A stretch of 64,000 nt of DNA. It comes from Phallus indusiatus (taxonomy: Eukaryota > Basidiomycota > Agaricomycetes > Phallales > Phallaceae). The stretch spans positions 30,608-94,607 of the forward strand of contig JAQFWX010000132.1 in NCBI GenBank assembly GCA_027605045.1. The letters run 5' to 3'. Of this stretch, positions 1 to 10,209 are shown piece by piece (within the stretch, counting starts at the first letter, position 1; every line of letters begins with the position of its first letter). Position numbers and translations under genes: made by a program. The notes below the pieces were generated by a model. It saw nothing but the letters and a program-made list of their open reading frames with translations, was not told where the DNA came from and ran no database searches.

Positions 1-685
1 AGATTCATGGTCGCTGTATCTAAACAGATGGGTGCGTTGATTATCAATTTTCCCAAGTCTTGTTTTTTAATTAATTTTTTTTGAATAGCCATACTTTATT
101 TGCATCGACCCTACTTCTGGCATGCTACGTCCAAGAGTTGTTCTTCGCACGATGCACTTGTCTTTTCACAATCTGTGGCCATGGTGTATAATAGGTGAGA
201 TCTCATTGCTATAATTGTCCCTTTTTCTAATTTAAGCGCATGGGCGAACCCGAAAGTGCATCAACCGTTATAACCTTGACGAAAGAGGTCTGGCATATGC
301 ATCCTAGAGCAGTTGAACGGGTAACCCCCATTTGGAGATATTGCGAGACAGCTACTGTACGGATCTTAGAAACTAGCCATCTCCAGATTTTGACTGTTTC
401 ATTTCTTAGTTTATGTTGGGGGTGTTAATTATTCGCAATCCGGAAGGCCCGTTCGCGAGGAATGCTTACAAAAAGATGGAAGAAGTCTGCGATATGTTCC
501 GTGATGCCAAGGAGAGCTTTCTCCCTCAAGCAGATATCGTAAGTGTTCTTGAACATACCATGCTAATTTGACTGACACAACGAAAATTACTTTCTTCTCA
601 GACAAATATATTGAGTACATGTATGAAGGTGGGAAAGTCCTTTGCCAATGCTTCGCGGGATGTCTGCAAGTTGTCAACGAACTAG
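1..685 (+). CDS. C-terminal part of a fungal-specific (Zn2Cys6-type) transcription regulator, truncated by the window edge
   Basis: Only the 3' end is in the window. Likely exons are about 93-220 (reading LYLHRPYF, then SQSVAM), 237-360 (GEPESAS, then HPRAVERVTPIWRYCE), about 412-540 (RNPEGPFARNAYKKMEEVC) and about 602-685, ending at a TAG at 683-685. The pattern of a hydrophobic HRPYF helix, an H-P-R-x-x-E-R-x-x-P-x-W-R-Y-C-E segment and a following IIRNP...ARxAYKKMEEVC helix is how I recall the end of the fungal_trans domain in basidiomycete zinc-cluster regulators. The zinc cluster itself would lie outside the window. The phase of the first intron is not fully resolved, so this could also be a relic. 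It sits next to the monooxygenase/amidase group and might regulate it, but that is inference from position only. Confidence 0.5.
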
Positions 686-1428
686 AACGCGAGCGTATTA
701 TTATCATTATTTCTTTGAATCTTCGAGTTGACATGAGTGGGAAGATACAAATCACTTTAGGAAACCTGGTTTCAAAGCACTGTGTGGGTTGGAAACGTAT
801 ATAGTTGGTTATAATTTGTAATACCTGTACACTGCGACAACAACCCTGAAGTATCAACACCCAACCATCTGGGTCGCCTTCCATGATTTAATTAACGTCG
901 ATCAGAACGACCTTTCCGAAATATCGCACTCGATAGAAGGATCGGTACCGCTGTTTCGCGGACAACGGACGATGCTTAGTCAGCTTTATTCTGCTGAATC
1001 TCATTGGCGATTCAACTTCTACGACAAGCTCTTTCGCACTTCTCCAACAACATCACGCGCTCTCCGATGCTACTAAAAGTGGCCTACTGGGCAAAATTCG
1101 CTGTAAGCCAATCTCCACGTTGAACGGATTTCTCATGCGTAATGTGCATACGGGCTCCGATGATGCTTCCCTTATCATTGTTGCAATATCATATTTTCCT
1201 AATTTCGAGATGGACTCATGGGGTTCTTGCGAGGCCGTCGGCTCTGATTCGACTGAGAAGAAGCTCTAGATCATAACGTGCCTTCTGTAATTATTAGATC
1301 GGAACCTTAGATGTAATGTCTCGCTCACTCTCGTTCTTTTATAAAAGGATTCGATATTCAGCCTCAAAACAGCATAACAAGCTAACAATACAACATCACA
1401 TCACATCATCTATTCTACAACTACTCGA
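686..1428. other. Intergenic region; duplicated promoter block of the first monooxygenase
   Basis: No convincing gene. From about 930 onward the sequence resembles the reverse complement of about 8194-8660, upstream of the second monooxygenase. Shared words include CGGACAACGGACGATGCTTAG against CGGACAGCGGACCATGCTTAG (each broken here only by its own copy differences), a GGCTCTG...CGACT.AGAAGAAGC stretch near 1239-1263, and the leader ACATCACATCACATCATC just before the ATG. Confidence 0.7.
1340..1347 (+). promoter_or_regulatory. TATA box of the first FAD monooxygenase
   Basis: TATAAAAG lies about 89 nt before the ATG at 1429. Equivalent TATA elements precede the other two copies (8255-8264 on the minus strand and 33088-33094), which supports it as the core promoter. 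Confidence 0.55.
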
Positions 1429-2809
1429 ATGTCCAACGAAACCCAAGTTTTAGTTGTCGGTGCTGGTCCAACCGGATCCGCCGCTGCTATTGCATTAGCC
1501 CAAAAAGGCATTGACGTTCAGATCGTCGACGCCTCTACATCAAACAGATACGGTGCAAGAGCTGCCGTCGTTCACGCTCATACAATCGAGGTAAATATAC
1601 AATCTACCCATCGATAATGATTCAAAGTCCTGACAAAGTCATCCCAAAGCTCCTCGACACTCTCGGCGCAGCGGATGCGCTCATAGAACGAGGAATAAGA
1701 TGCGACAGCCTCAATTTCAAAACTACCGCCGAACATACCATTGTTCATGTCGACATGGGTCTCCTTGCCAAGTACACCCAATACCCTTTCTCTCTTCTCA
1801 TTTCCCAGGGTGATGTTGAAAACATCTTGCAAAAACAGTTGAATGACTCGGGTATTCATATACAACGCGGAAAAGAAATCATTGGTATTAAGAGGATCCA
1901 CGAAGCCAAGGCTGAAGTTTTATTCGCCGATAATTCGACCATTGTCACCAAGTATATTATAGCTGCGGACGGGGCGCACTCTACCGTAAGTTCACGGGCT
2001 CAACGATACAAGATTAGTACTAATATTGTGGTAAACCATAGGTCAGACATTTAGTTGGAATAGACTTTAAGAATCCCTTGACGGGTGCATCCTATGACGA
2101 TCCCAGCGAGTCAAATGCGTTCCAAATGGCATTGGCGGACGTATACCTCCAAGATCCTCTTCCCGAGCTTCTTCGCAAAGATCAACCCACATTCCTTCTA
2201 GATCGTTACATTTTCATTATACCATTACCGTCTCCCGACCCAAACAGACTCATGTGGCGAATTGGCTTGGGCGTGCCCTCCGGAAGAGGAGAAGTTCCTC
2301 ACGACCCACCAATCGAGTATATCCAGGAAGAACTCAACAAACGCCGTCCTTTCAGTACTCCTATCACTATCTCTTCTGTTCTCGTGTCATCTCGATATCG
2401 CGTACGCGCTGCTCTGGCCGACACCTACACCGCTAAGATTGGGAATACGCACGTCTTACTGATCGGTGATGCTGCACACGTTCATTCGCCTGTGGGTGGA
2501 CAAGGGATGAATCTTGGAATATGCGACGCGATATCTGCTGCGAACACCATTCATGCACACTTGAACGCGCCAAGCGTTGCAGCTAAAGAAGCAGTTTTAC
2601 GAAAGTATGGGACGAAACGACATGAAGCTGGCAAGCGGGTCGTTGGACTGGCGATGACAATGACAAGATTTTTGGCATTTGGGGCTGGGTCTAGTTGGAA
2701 AATCAGTTTACGAAACTTTTTGTTCAAAGCCTTGATGAGTATTGGACCGATTCGGAAACAGGCGGCATTGAGGGTGTCTGGGGTGATCAATCGTCCAGAC
2801 GATGTATGA
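1429..2809 (+). CDS. FAD-dependent aromatic-type monooxygenase (PheA/TfdB family), copy 1
   Basis: Three exons, 1429-1590, 1650-1985 and 2042-2809 (162, 336 and 768 nt, all phase 0), encode 421 residues. The N-terminal Rossmann motif GAGPTG binds the ADP part of FAD. ADGAHST at the end of exon 2 is the DG motif, and GDAAHVHSPVGGQGMN in exon 3 is the GD motif contacting FAD ribityl and flavin. These are the three signatures of group A flavin hydroxylases, which use NAD(P)H and O2 to hydroxylate an aromatic or similar substrate. At 421 residues it lacks the extra C-terminal thioredoxin-like domain of true phenol hydroxylases; the substrate cannot be read from sequence. The conserved MSNETQ start and identical exon lengths in the other two copies fix the start and splice sites. 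It faces the second copy across the formamidase gene. Confidence 0.9.
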
Positions 2810-3206
2810 ATAAATGCCTGGCGATAAGTCTCATGCACACTCCACACACTAAATAGCATATTAGTAGTATATAATTCTGTTCATATTTATGTAGATCATT
2901 TAATTGAACGTTATTAGTAGTCCTTAAGAAATAAGTCAAATTCAATAATTGAGTGAATGGCTAAAAGTTGTTTATGAATGCAGTATACAAAAGGAATGAG
3001 TAGGGAACGACACTGTCTTCAAAAAAGTAGAATAGCATTTGAATAATCAACATCTTACTCGTGGCGGGTCTAACAATTTCGTATCATTATATTTCATATT
3101 CTTTGCTTTTCTTCAGGTTCCAGTGCCTGTCATCCTCAGGTACGAGCTAAAGTTACATTACATACATATTTAATTCTGGCACGCTGACAAAATTTGCCCA
3201 ACAGGC
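2810..3206. other. Intergenic, tail-to-tail gap
   Basis: AT-rich spacer between the convergent 3' ends of monooxygenase copy 1 and the formamidase gene. I see nothing coding in it. Confidence 0.6.
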
Positions 3207-5859
3207 TTAAACCACCCCGTCACTCCTGATGGCACATTGACCATAATCGTTCTTGGTGAGCCCTTCTGGTTTCGGCAGAATATCCTATAAAGATCTTATT
3301 AGGCTAACATTCTTGAAGAGGATGATATATAACGCACGTTTTCGAAAATTCCAATAGGGAGCGCTAACGTAACGCATGCATTTGGTGAATCCTAGTTATA
3401 CGTTGAACTGAGAGAAAGTGCCATCCTTCTTTTTTTATGCTTACCACGATAGCTCCGATATGACTTTCTATCGGCGCGGCGGAGAGAAGCAGATCTACGG
3501 GTATAAGACATAAAAATCCAAGAACCTATCAGCCTTATGCACGTTTACTTACATGCTTGCTCGCGAGCTAGTTGGATGACGCAGCTTTCAATACCATAGT
3601 CAAAATAGGAACAAATGAAACGCACTGTAACCCAACTGTCGAGAGCTGAGTTTAATCAAGTTTATATATGGTAAGAACTTACTTTCTGTAAATACGCAAT
3701 AGCGTTCAGAGCTGCTTGCTTATAGGCGACCGTTCTGAAATAAACTCGGTTATAACAGCGAATACTCAATAATGTTAGATTAATTCGTATAAACTCACGC
3801 GTCCATGTTATATTGTTTACCATCTCCGTCTACGAAAACGTCAATTAAAAGGGTTTGACAATATTCAATTGCGTACGATAATCCACGCTTATTCCTTCAA
3901 ATACAAGCTGCATATATTTTCAGTAGCATATAGCTACGTTGAATGTGTATTTACCTTCGCGGAGTATACAGGATCCACAGGCGATGGCTGATCATCATCA
4001 TTAGATGCATTCTGAATCCTTGATGAATAAAAATACATACAAGGAATATAGGTTGTTTGAGGGCGAACTTCTCTACACCTCCCTTGATAATGCTAGTCTT
4101 GAATGTTATTATTCCGGCCATCTCTATTGCACCACAGAAGGAAAGCTATATGCGACCTGAATGGGCATTCGGGTATCAGGATATTAGAAGTACGCACTTC
4201 GCCCTAGAAAATTATGATGTTACTAGAAGTATATATGTTATGTTAATTTCGAAAAACACACATCTCCTTGTGAAAAGTGAAGATCTCCAACGGAAAGATT
4301 GGCACCCTTTACGAAAACAGGGAAATAGCATCTCGATCCTCTTACAAATCAAGAGATTAGGACCGAAGTGTTAATATCTGCATATGGTGTTACGCACTTG
4401 GAAAGGTTTTTAATCTAGTACGCGGAGGAACACAAATTAAATGAGCAGCTCAGCTGAATGAATTAAACATGAGCATGACAACATACATCGCAATTTCCAC
4501 CGTGTTCTCTCCCAGGAATAGTTCTTGCACCTTCTTTTGCGATCTTTTCTAATACGTCTTTGGGAAGATCCTGTCCAACGTATGCCCCATTTGGCTCAGG
4601 TGGAAAAGCAACCGCTGGGACGGCGTGAAGGTGCTGGGCAATGAGTTCCCCTTCACGAGCATTCCAAGTGTTAAGGAGCTCTTGCGATGGGGCGGTCCCT
4701 CTATATAGTAAATGTGAGTGATTAGAAAAATAGTATGGGTGATACTAACATCAGTCCTGGATGCGGAATTCCGGCAAATCTGACGCCTGGAATGTGACGA
4801 GAAGTCGCATAGATTCCTATTCACAATTTAGATTTCGGCAAATGTTCGAAAATGAAATTCGAAAGAAACCTTCAATATCCCAGATAGCTTTGCAGGCTTT
4901 GCTGTTGAATTCTCGGGCTACGTATTGTAGGTATAAAATGAATTTCACGCATTTTTAGAGTCTGAGGAAGCTTACCGAAAAGACCACCTCCGTTTGTGAG
5001 CTCAAAAATGCCCTGAAAGTTCGTAAATAAATGTAACGATATGAAAACCACAACCAGTTGTGACGTGCCGTATATCCCCAAGGCATTTTCTCAAAAGGTG
5101 TAACTTGAAGATCAAGTCAATAGGGTCACTCGTCTTAAACTTTCTTGTTTACCGTCCAAAATATCCACAACTAGTGCATCTCCGGGCTCTGCTCCTTCAA
5201 CGGCTACCGGCCCGCTCAAATTGTGTACTTTGGTCAGATCTACGTTCTTGATGTCGTCACTGACTGAGGGAAAGTTAGCTGATTCACCCCTAGCCATAAC
5301 AAAAATAGACGTACTATCGTTGTTCCCAATCTGCGCTCCAGTCCAGTCTAGTGGTATTTGTCAATAAGAAACGTTTGCATAAATCAGAATACGCGTAAAT
5401 TCACCTATACACTCGATCTTGAAAACCTAAAACAAAAGATTTTAGTTCATGGCTAAACATTTGATCACCAGGTTCAATACCTCTCCTGGTTTGACAGTGG
5501 CGACGGGAGGTATCTCGGGGCTAATTAGGTCGTACCAGAATTCAATATATCGGAAGAACAGTTCTACTCACTGCCATCGGTTATGAAGACCCTAATGACA
5601 ATGTAATGAGTATAATAGTCTTTTCTCATCTCAAGTCCAAGTCGAACCTTTTGCTGATCTGATGGTCTGCATTGTCGTCGTTGAGAGTTTCGACGTTATC
5701 ATTCACGTATCGTATTAAAGAAAGTAGCTTTGACTCACACAAACGGATCAATCTATGAAAGAAGGTGTGTGTAAAAATAAAACGAAGAATGCTTTGCTCG
5801 TTTGGTACGTTTACCTTGATAAGAGTGGGGTAAGCTACAGAATTCGCCTTGGTTGCCAT
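3207..5859 (-). CDS. Formamidase/acetamidase (FmdA/AmdA family), about 26 exons
   Basis: A cytosolic amidase predicted to hydrolyse formamide or acetamide to ammonia and the acid. Reading the minus strand from ATG 5857-5859 gives family landmarks in order: TLIKIDPF, GLHNRWHPEIPPVATVKPGE, DWTGAQIGNND, NLSGPVAVEGAEPGDALVVD, VTPFEKMPWGYTA, GIFELTNGGG, ATSRHIPGVRFAGIPHPG, PGREHGGNCD, IKNLSK, CYFPVFVKGANLSVGDLHFS, FCGAIEMAG, FEGISVDY, AAPIESHIGAIVD, then DSPNACVTLALPIGIFE. The stop is at 3207-3209. The whole FmdA/AmdA domain is covered, about 410 residues. I count about 26 exons, including very short ones at 4398-4414 (17 nt), 4198-4203 (6 nt, Gly-Glu), 3626-3635 (10 nt), 3553-3567 (15 nt) and possibly 5648-5653 (6 nt). 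It lies between the two inverted monooxygenase copies, consistent with nitrogen scavenging from amides. Confidence 0.88.
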
Positions 5860-6801
5860 TTGAATGGGTATGATGGTTCAATGCTAGGTGCCAGTAGTGG
5901 TTCGACGTTTAAGTTTTAAGATTGTCCCAGTGGGAGCTTCAAGTTCATATAAGTAGTCTCACACGCCCTGTCTTTCAAGTGAAAGTCCAGAATCAGGCCA
6001 GCATTCCATTGGTTAAAACGTTTTTCCCAGAAGATGACCTTTGATAACGGGTAACAGTGGGGATTTGGAAAGATAACAGCATATGTTACTTATCAGTGGG
6101 TCGCCGTCTAGAGAAGAGAGAATGTTCTCCGAGGGCTTTTTCTGATTGGCTGTTGGACTAGCAGGTGACCATCTCTGATTTTCCGAGTCTTCTAAGTTCT
6201 CTTGTGTTTAACTTATTTCTTTCATTTTGATATTGTAAAAAACATAATGGTTGCAGGAATTTCAGATCATAGAACGTGGAAAACGCGTTGCGAAGATTGC
6301 GGCTGTATGGCCCGTTAGCAGCCTGAGACTCCGACTGAGTAGTTGCATCTATACTTTCCCATTGCTTTCCCATCGCATTTTACGTCCCAATTTATAGTGG
6401 AAATATCGATTGATTGTCCAATCGTTGAATGGTTCTTAGGGTTCAACGTTCAACGCTTCAAAACTCCGTCTGCGAATGCTACTTCTATTATGGGTCCACC
6501 TTATCTCATCCTGTAGCGGCTACTTATATCGTTTGGTTTGTTTTCTGAAGATCTAGAAAAAATAGAGTGCAGATCAATACGCTCAGGAAATAAAACAAGA
6601 ACGCGGTCATAGACACATGGTAGAATCAGAGTTTAAAGTATTAGTGATTACTGTATATAAGCTACTTTACATATCCGAATTGTATCCAAACCAGGAAAAA
6701 TAAAATAAGATGATAAATGATGCATGAATATAATTATATACCAATCCTGTATTTGTTGAAAGTACCTTCGACGAGTTTTTTTTAGCAATCCCACATTTGT
6801 A
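5860..6801. other. Intergenic, no gene recognised
   Basis: This stretch separates the 5' end of the formamidase gene from the 3' end of monooxygenase copy 2. Short open stretches lack splice partners or recognisable protein. It should contain the formamidase promoter near 5860-6050. Confidence 0.55.
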
Positions 6802-8193
6802 TCATATGTCGTCTGGACGATTGACCAACCCAGACACCCTCCACGCTGCCTGTTTCCGAACAGAACCAATGCTCATCAAAGTCTTGAACGCAAGATTTCG
6901 CAAAGCCACTTTCCAAACAGACCCATCCCCATATGCCAGAAATTTCGTCATCGTCATTGCCAATTCAACGACTCGCTTGCCAGCTTCATGTCGTTTTGTT
7001 TCATACTTTCGTAAAACTGCTTCCCCAGCCGCTGCGTTCGGCGCGTTCAAGTGTGCATGAATGGTGTTCGCAGCAGATATCGCGTCGCATATTCCAAGAT
7101 TCATCCCTTGTCCACCCACAGGCGAATGAACGTGTGCAGCATCACCGATCAGTAAGACGTGTGTATTCCCAATCTTAGCGGTGTAGGTGTCGGCCAGAGC
7201 AGCACAAACGCGATATCGAGATGACACGAGAACAGAAGAGATAGTGATAGGAGTACTGAAAGGACGGCGTTTGTTGAGTTCTTCTTGGAGATACTCAATT
7301 GGTGGATCGTGAGGTATTTCGCCTTTTCCGGAGGGCACACCCAAGCCAATTCGCCACATGAGTCTGTTTGGGTCAGGAGATGGTAATGGTATAATGAGGA
7401 TGTAACGGTCTAAAAGGAATGTGGGTTGATCTTTGCGAAGAAGCTCGGGAAGAGGATCTTGGAGGTATACGTCCGCCAATGCCATTTGGAACGCGTCTGA
7501 ATCGTTGGAATCGTCATAGGATGCACCTGTCAAAGGATTTCTGAAATCTATCCCAACCAAATGTCGGACCTATGTCAACTCGCAACGTCAGTACTGATCT
7601 TGTATCATCCCTCGTTTGAATTAACACGGCAAACCTACGGTAGAGTGCGCTCCGTCCGCAGCTATGATATATTTGGTAACAATGGTCGAATTATCGGCAA
7701 ATATAACTTCAGCCTTGGCGTCGTATATCCTTTTGATACCCGTAATCTCCTTTCCGCGTCGTATATGAATGCCCAAGGCAGCTAACTGTTCTTGCAAAAT
7801 GTCTTCGACATCACTCTGGGAGATCAGAAGAGAGAAAGGGTAGTGGGTGTACTGGGAGAGGAGGCCCATGTTGACATTAACGATGGTATGTTGAGCGGTA
7901 GCTTTGAAACTGATGTTGTCGCATCTTATTCCTCGTTCTATGAGCGCATCCACTGCTCCGAGTGTCTCAAGGAGCTTGAAGTTGAATTCGTTAAAATTTA
8001 GTTACGAGCAATGAGTAGATTGCATACTTACGTCTAATGTATGGGCGTGCACGACAGCGGCTCTTGCACCGTATTTGTTTGATGCAGAGGCGTCGATGAT
8101 CTGAACGTCGATGCCCTTTTTGGCCAATGCAATAGCAGCTGCGGTTCCTGTTGGACCAGCTCCAACAACTAGAACTTGTGTCTCGTTGGACAT
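6802..8193 (-). CDS. FAD-dependent aromatic-type monooxygenase (PheA/TfdB family), copy 2
   Basis: Exons 8193-8032, 7974-7639 and 7569-6802 have the same lengths as copy 1 (162/336/768 nt) and give 421 residues. It carries GAGPTG, ADGAHST and GDAAHVHSPVGGQGMN, so all three flavin motifs are intact. The ATG at 8191-8193 (MSNETQ) is chosen because it matches copies 1 and 3; the reading frame stays open further upstream but without a better ATG. Its closest relative in the window is copy 1: they share nearly all of the sequence around QMALADVYLQDPLPELL, while copy 3 is more diverged. Same predicted reaction, substrate unknown. Confidence 0.9.
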
Positions 8194-8254
8194 TTGAGTA
8201 GTTGTAGAATAGATGATGTGATGTGATGTTGTTGTTGTATTGCTCCGATCCAAG

Positions 8255-8264
8255 CCTTTTTATA
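8255..8264 (-). promoter_or_regulatory. TATA box of monooxygenase copy 2
   Basis: On the minus strand TATAAAAAGG lies about 62-70 nt before the ATG at 8193. The leader between it and the ATG repeats ACATCACATCACATCATC as in copy 1. Confidence 0.5.
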
Positions 8265-10209
8265 AGAGATAAGGAATGAGCGAGGATTACATCTGATAGG
8301 TCCTAATGTTGATTGCAGAAGACCCACTATGCCTTGGTGCTTCTTCTTAGTCGAGCCAGAGCCGATGGCCCCGCAAGTACTTCAGGTCAAAATTGGGGAA
8401 ACTTGATGCGCAACTCGAAAGGAAGGAAAGTGCCCTCGGAGCTGTATACTACGCTTTACACACGGTGAATCCGTTTGACATGAAAATTGGCTTACATCGA
8501 ATTCTGTCCAGTCGGCCACCTGCATTGGTATCAAAGCTGACATCGCTCGAAAAGTGCGAAATAGCGTCTGGACAAACTGGATTACCAATGGGGATTCGGC
8601 CTGGTGGTGCTGACTAAGCATGGTCCGCTGTCCGCGAGACGTCGTCGGCAACGGAAACGGGCTCAGCGAATATAGGAAGCGCCCACAATGATGACGATCG
8701 GAGAACTTCGACTGTCTTTAGGCATTTCATCCTTTTAATTGCGAGTAAAGACCGTGCATTAACTAATGACTTGAGCCAGTGGATCATAGCAAAACAAAAT
8801 TTGTTGGGGAAAATATTGTCGTTCATGAAATCACCTCACCAGCTGATTATTGACGCGAGTACTAAAAAATCAGACAAGATCGAGACGTGTACGTAGATGA
8901 ACCCATCTAATGTGTGAGGGAAAGATCTCGGAGATCAATTCCGTTGTCTCATGTCTTTTGTATAAAAGCTCTTCATCGTAAATTGACCGATTAATCTGAT
9001 ATCAGATTTGGTGGACGGGAAAAGTATTCCTGTTTTGAAGTTTGCAGCGAATTTGGTAGCCAATGATTTGCTCAGGTCTTTAGAAAGGTTCCATTGAGAG
9101 GCTAGAGCTGGGTTGCGATCCTATCTCCCCTACCCTGGGAAAAGTTCTCGATTCGATAATGTTAAAGTTATACGGTAAAACGAATGTTCCGTTAAGGGAC
9201 AATCCACCGCTTTTGTACATAATCCTCTCTAATCTACAAATGTTACTGGTCCAGCTATATTCTTCTTGAGAGAATTCCCGGAACGAAATAATACCTGGTG
9301 GGAAACACCCGAGCTACATATATACATACGTCGAATGCCACGTTTATACACCCTTGAAAGCAATAACGTAAAAGATAAGGCTAAAATGCAATGTTTAGCG
9401 CACTGCACGAAGAAAATGTTCCGGGTAGATTCTACCGAGATTTGGAAGCAAGCGACGGTGTTTATATGAATATAGCTTCATTTTGGGTATGAGTATGATA
9501 TTAAGACACTCAAATGTTATCATCACAAGGAGACCACGCGAGAGAGAGATGTAGCGTTGGAGGGAAGTGATGTTCACACCGCTCACATGTGCATACATGT
9601 ACTACCCTCAAGAATTCGTCTACATGATAGTTGTACATGAACTATATGCTCGTTTTTGTGAGAGAAAGGACGCATCAACTCTGCGTAGCATAGCGCATTC
9701 ACGCATTCAAAGGCGTTTGTGAGGATGTGGACCGTCGCCGTCGATAATACACCAATTCGTGGGACTGAGATTGGACGTGCATCAATCTGTGGACTCGATG
9801 CATAAAGTGCATGCGAATCGACATATTGAGACCAATCTCGTTCCATGAAATTTGATCCTATGACGGAAGACAAAGGTCTCGTTGAACGACGAAAGGTCTT
9901 ACTGAGAGCATACACACCTTTATAAACATTTCCAACATTCGGTTTACTATAAGGCGTCACCCTTCCATTCCAGACGTACCCAGGTCTTCAATCTTGTGCT
10001 TTTGAGGCATTTTGTCCCCTAATATTGAACGCCCCGTGTATCACACCTTCCATAAATATATTGCCAGCAGCAAGGGGAAACATTTGTATACTCTGGCTCG
10101 GACTGGATGTAAAGAGGTTCACGGCGTTTAAACAATTTACTATGCGCATTTAATAATAATACAACATCTAGGAACTACACATCTTATACAAGAAAAAAAA
10201 CTAAAACTA
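8265..10209. other. Intergenic region, about 1.9 kb, no gene recognised
   Basis: Up to about 8660 it is the duplicated promoter block of the monooxygenase. Beyond that, short open frames lack good starts, splice sites or recognisable motifs. Confidence 0.5.

Larger units (their letters stand above)
930..2830 (+). repeat. Left arm of a large inverted duplication (monooxygenase plus promoter)
   Basis: The coding sequence and upstream block match the reverse complement of about 6785-8660. Conservation extends through both introns' positions, the 5' leader and part of the promoter. The two arms are separated by the formamidase gene and about 1.3 kb of other sequence. Confidence 0.75.
6785..8660 (-). 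repeat. Right arm of the inverted duplication
   Basis: Reverse-complement counterpart of about 930-2830, containing monooxygenase copy 2, its leader and a diverged promoter block extending to about 8660. Confidence 0.75.

Noticed and set aside
9583..9960. Minus-strand open frame of about 125 codons
   Set aside because: No ATG at its beginning, no recognisable content and no neighbouring exons.
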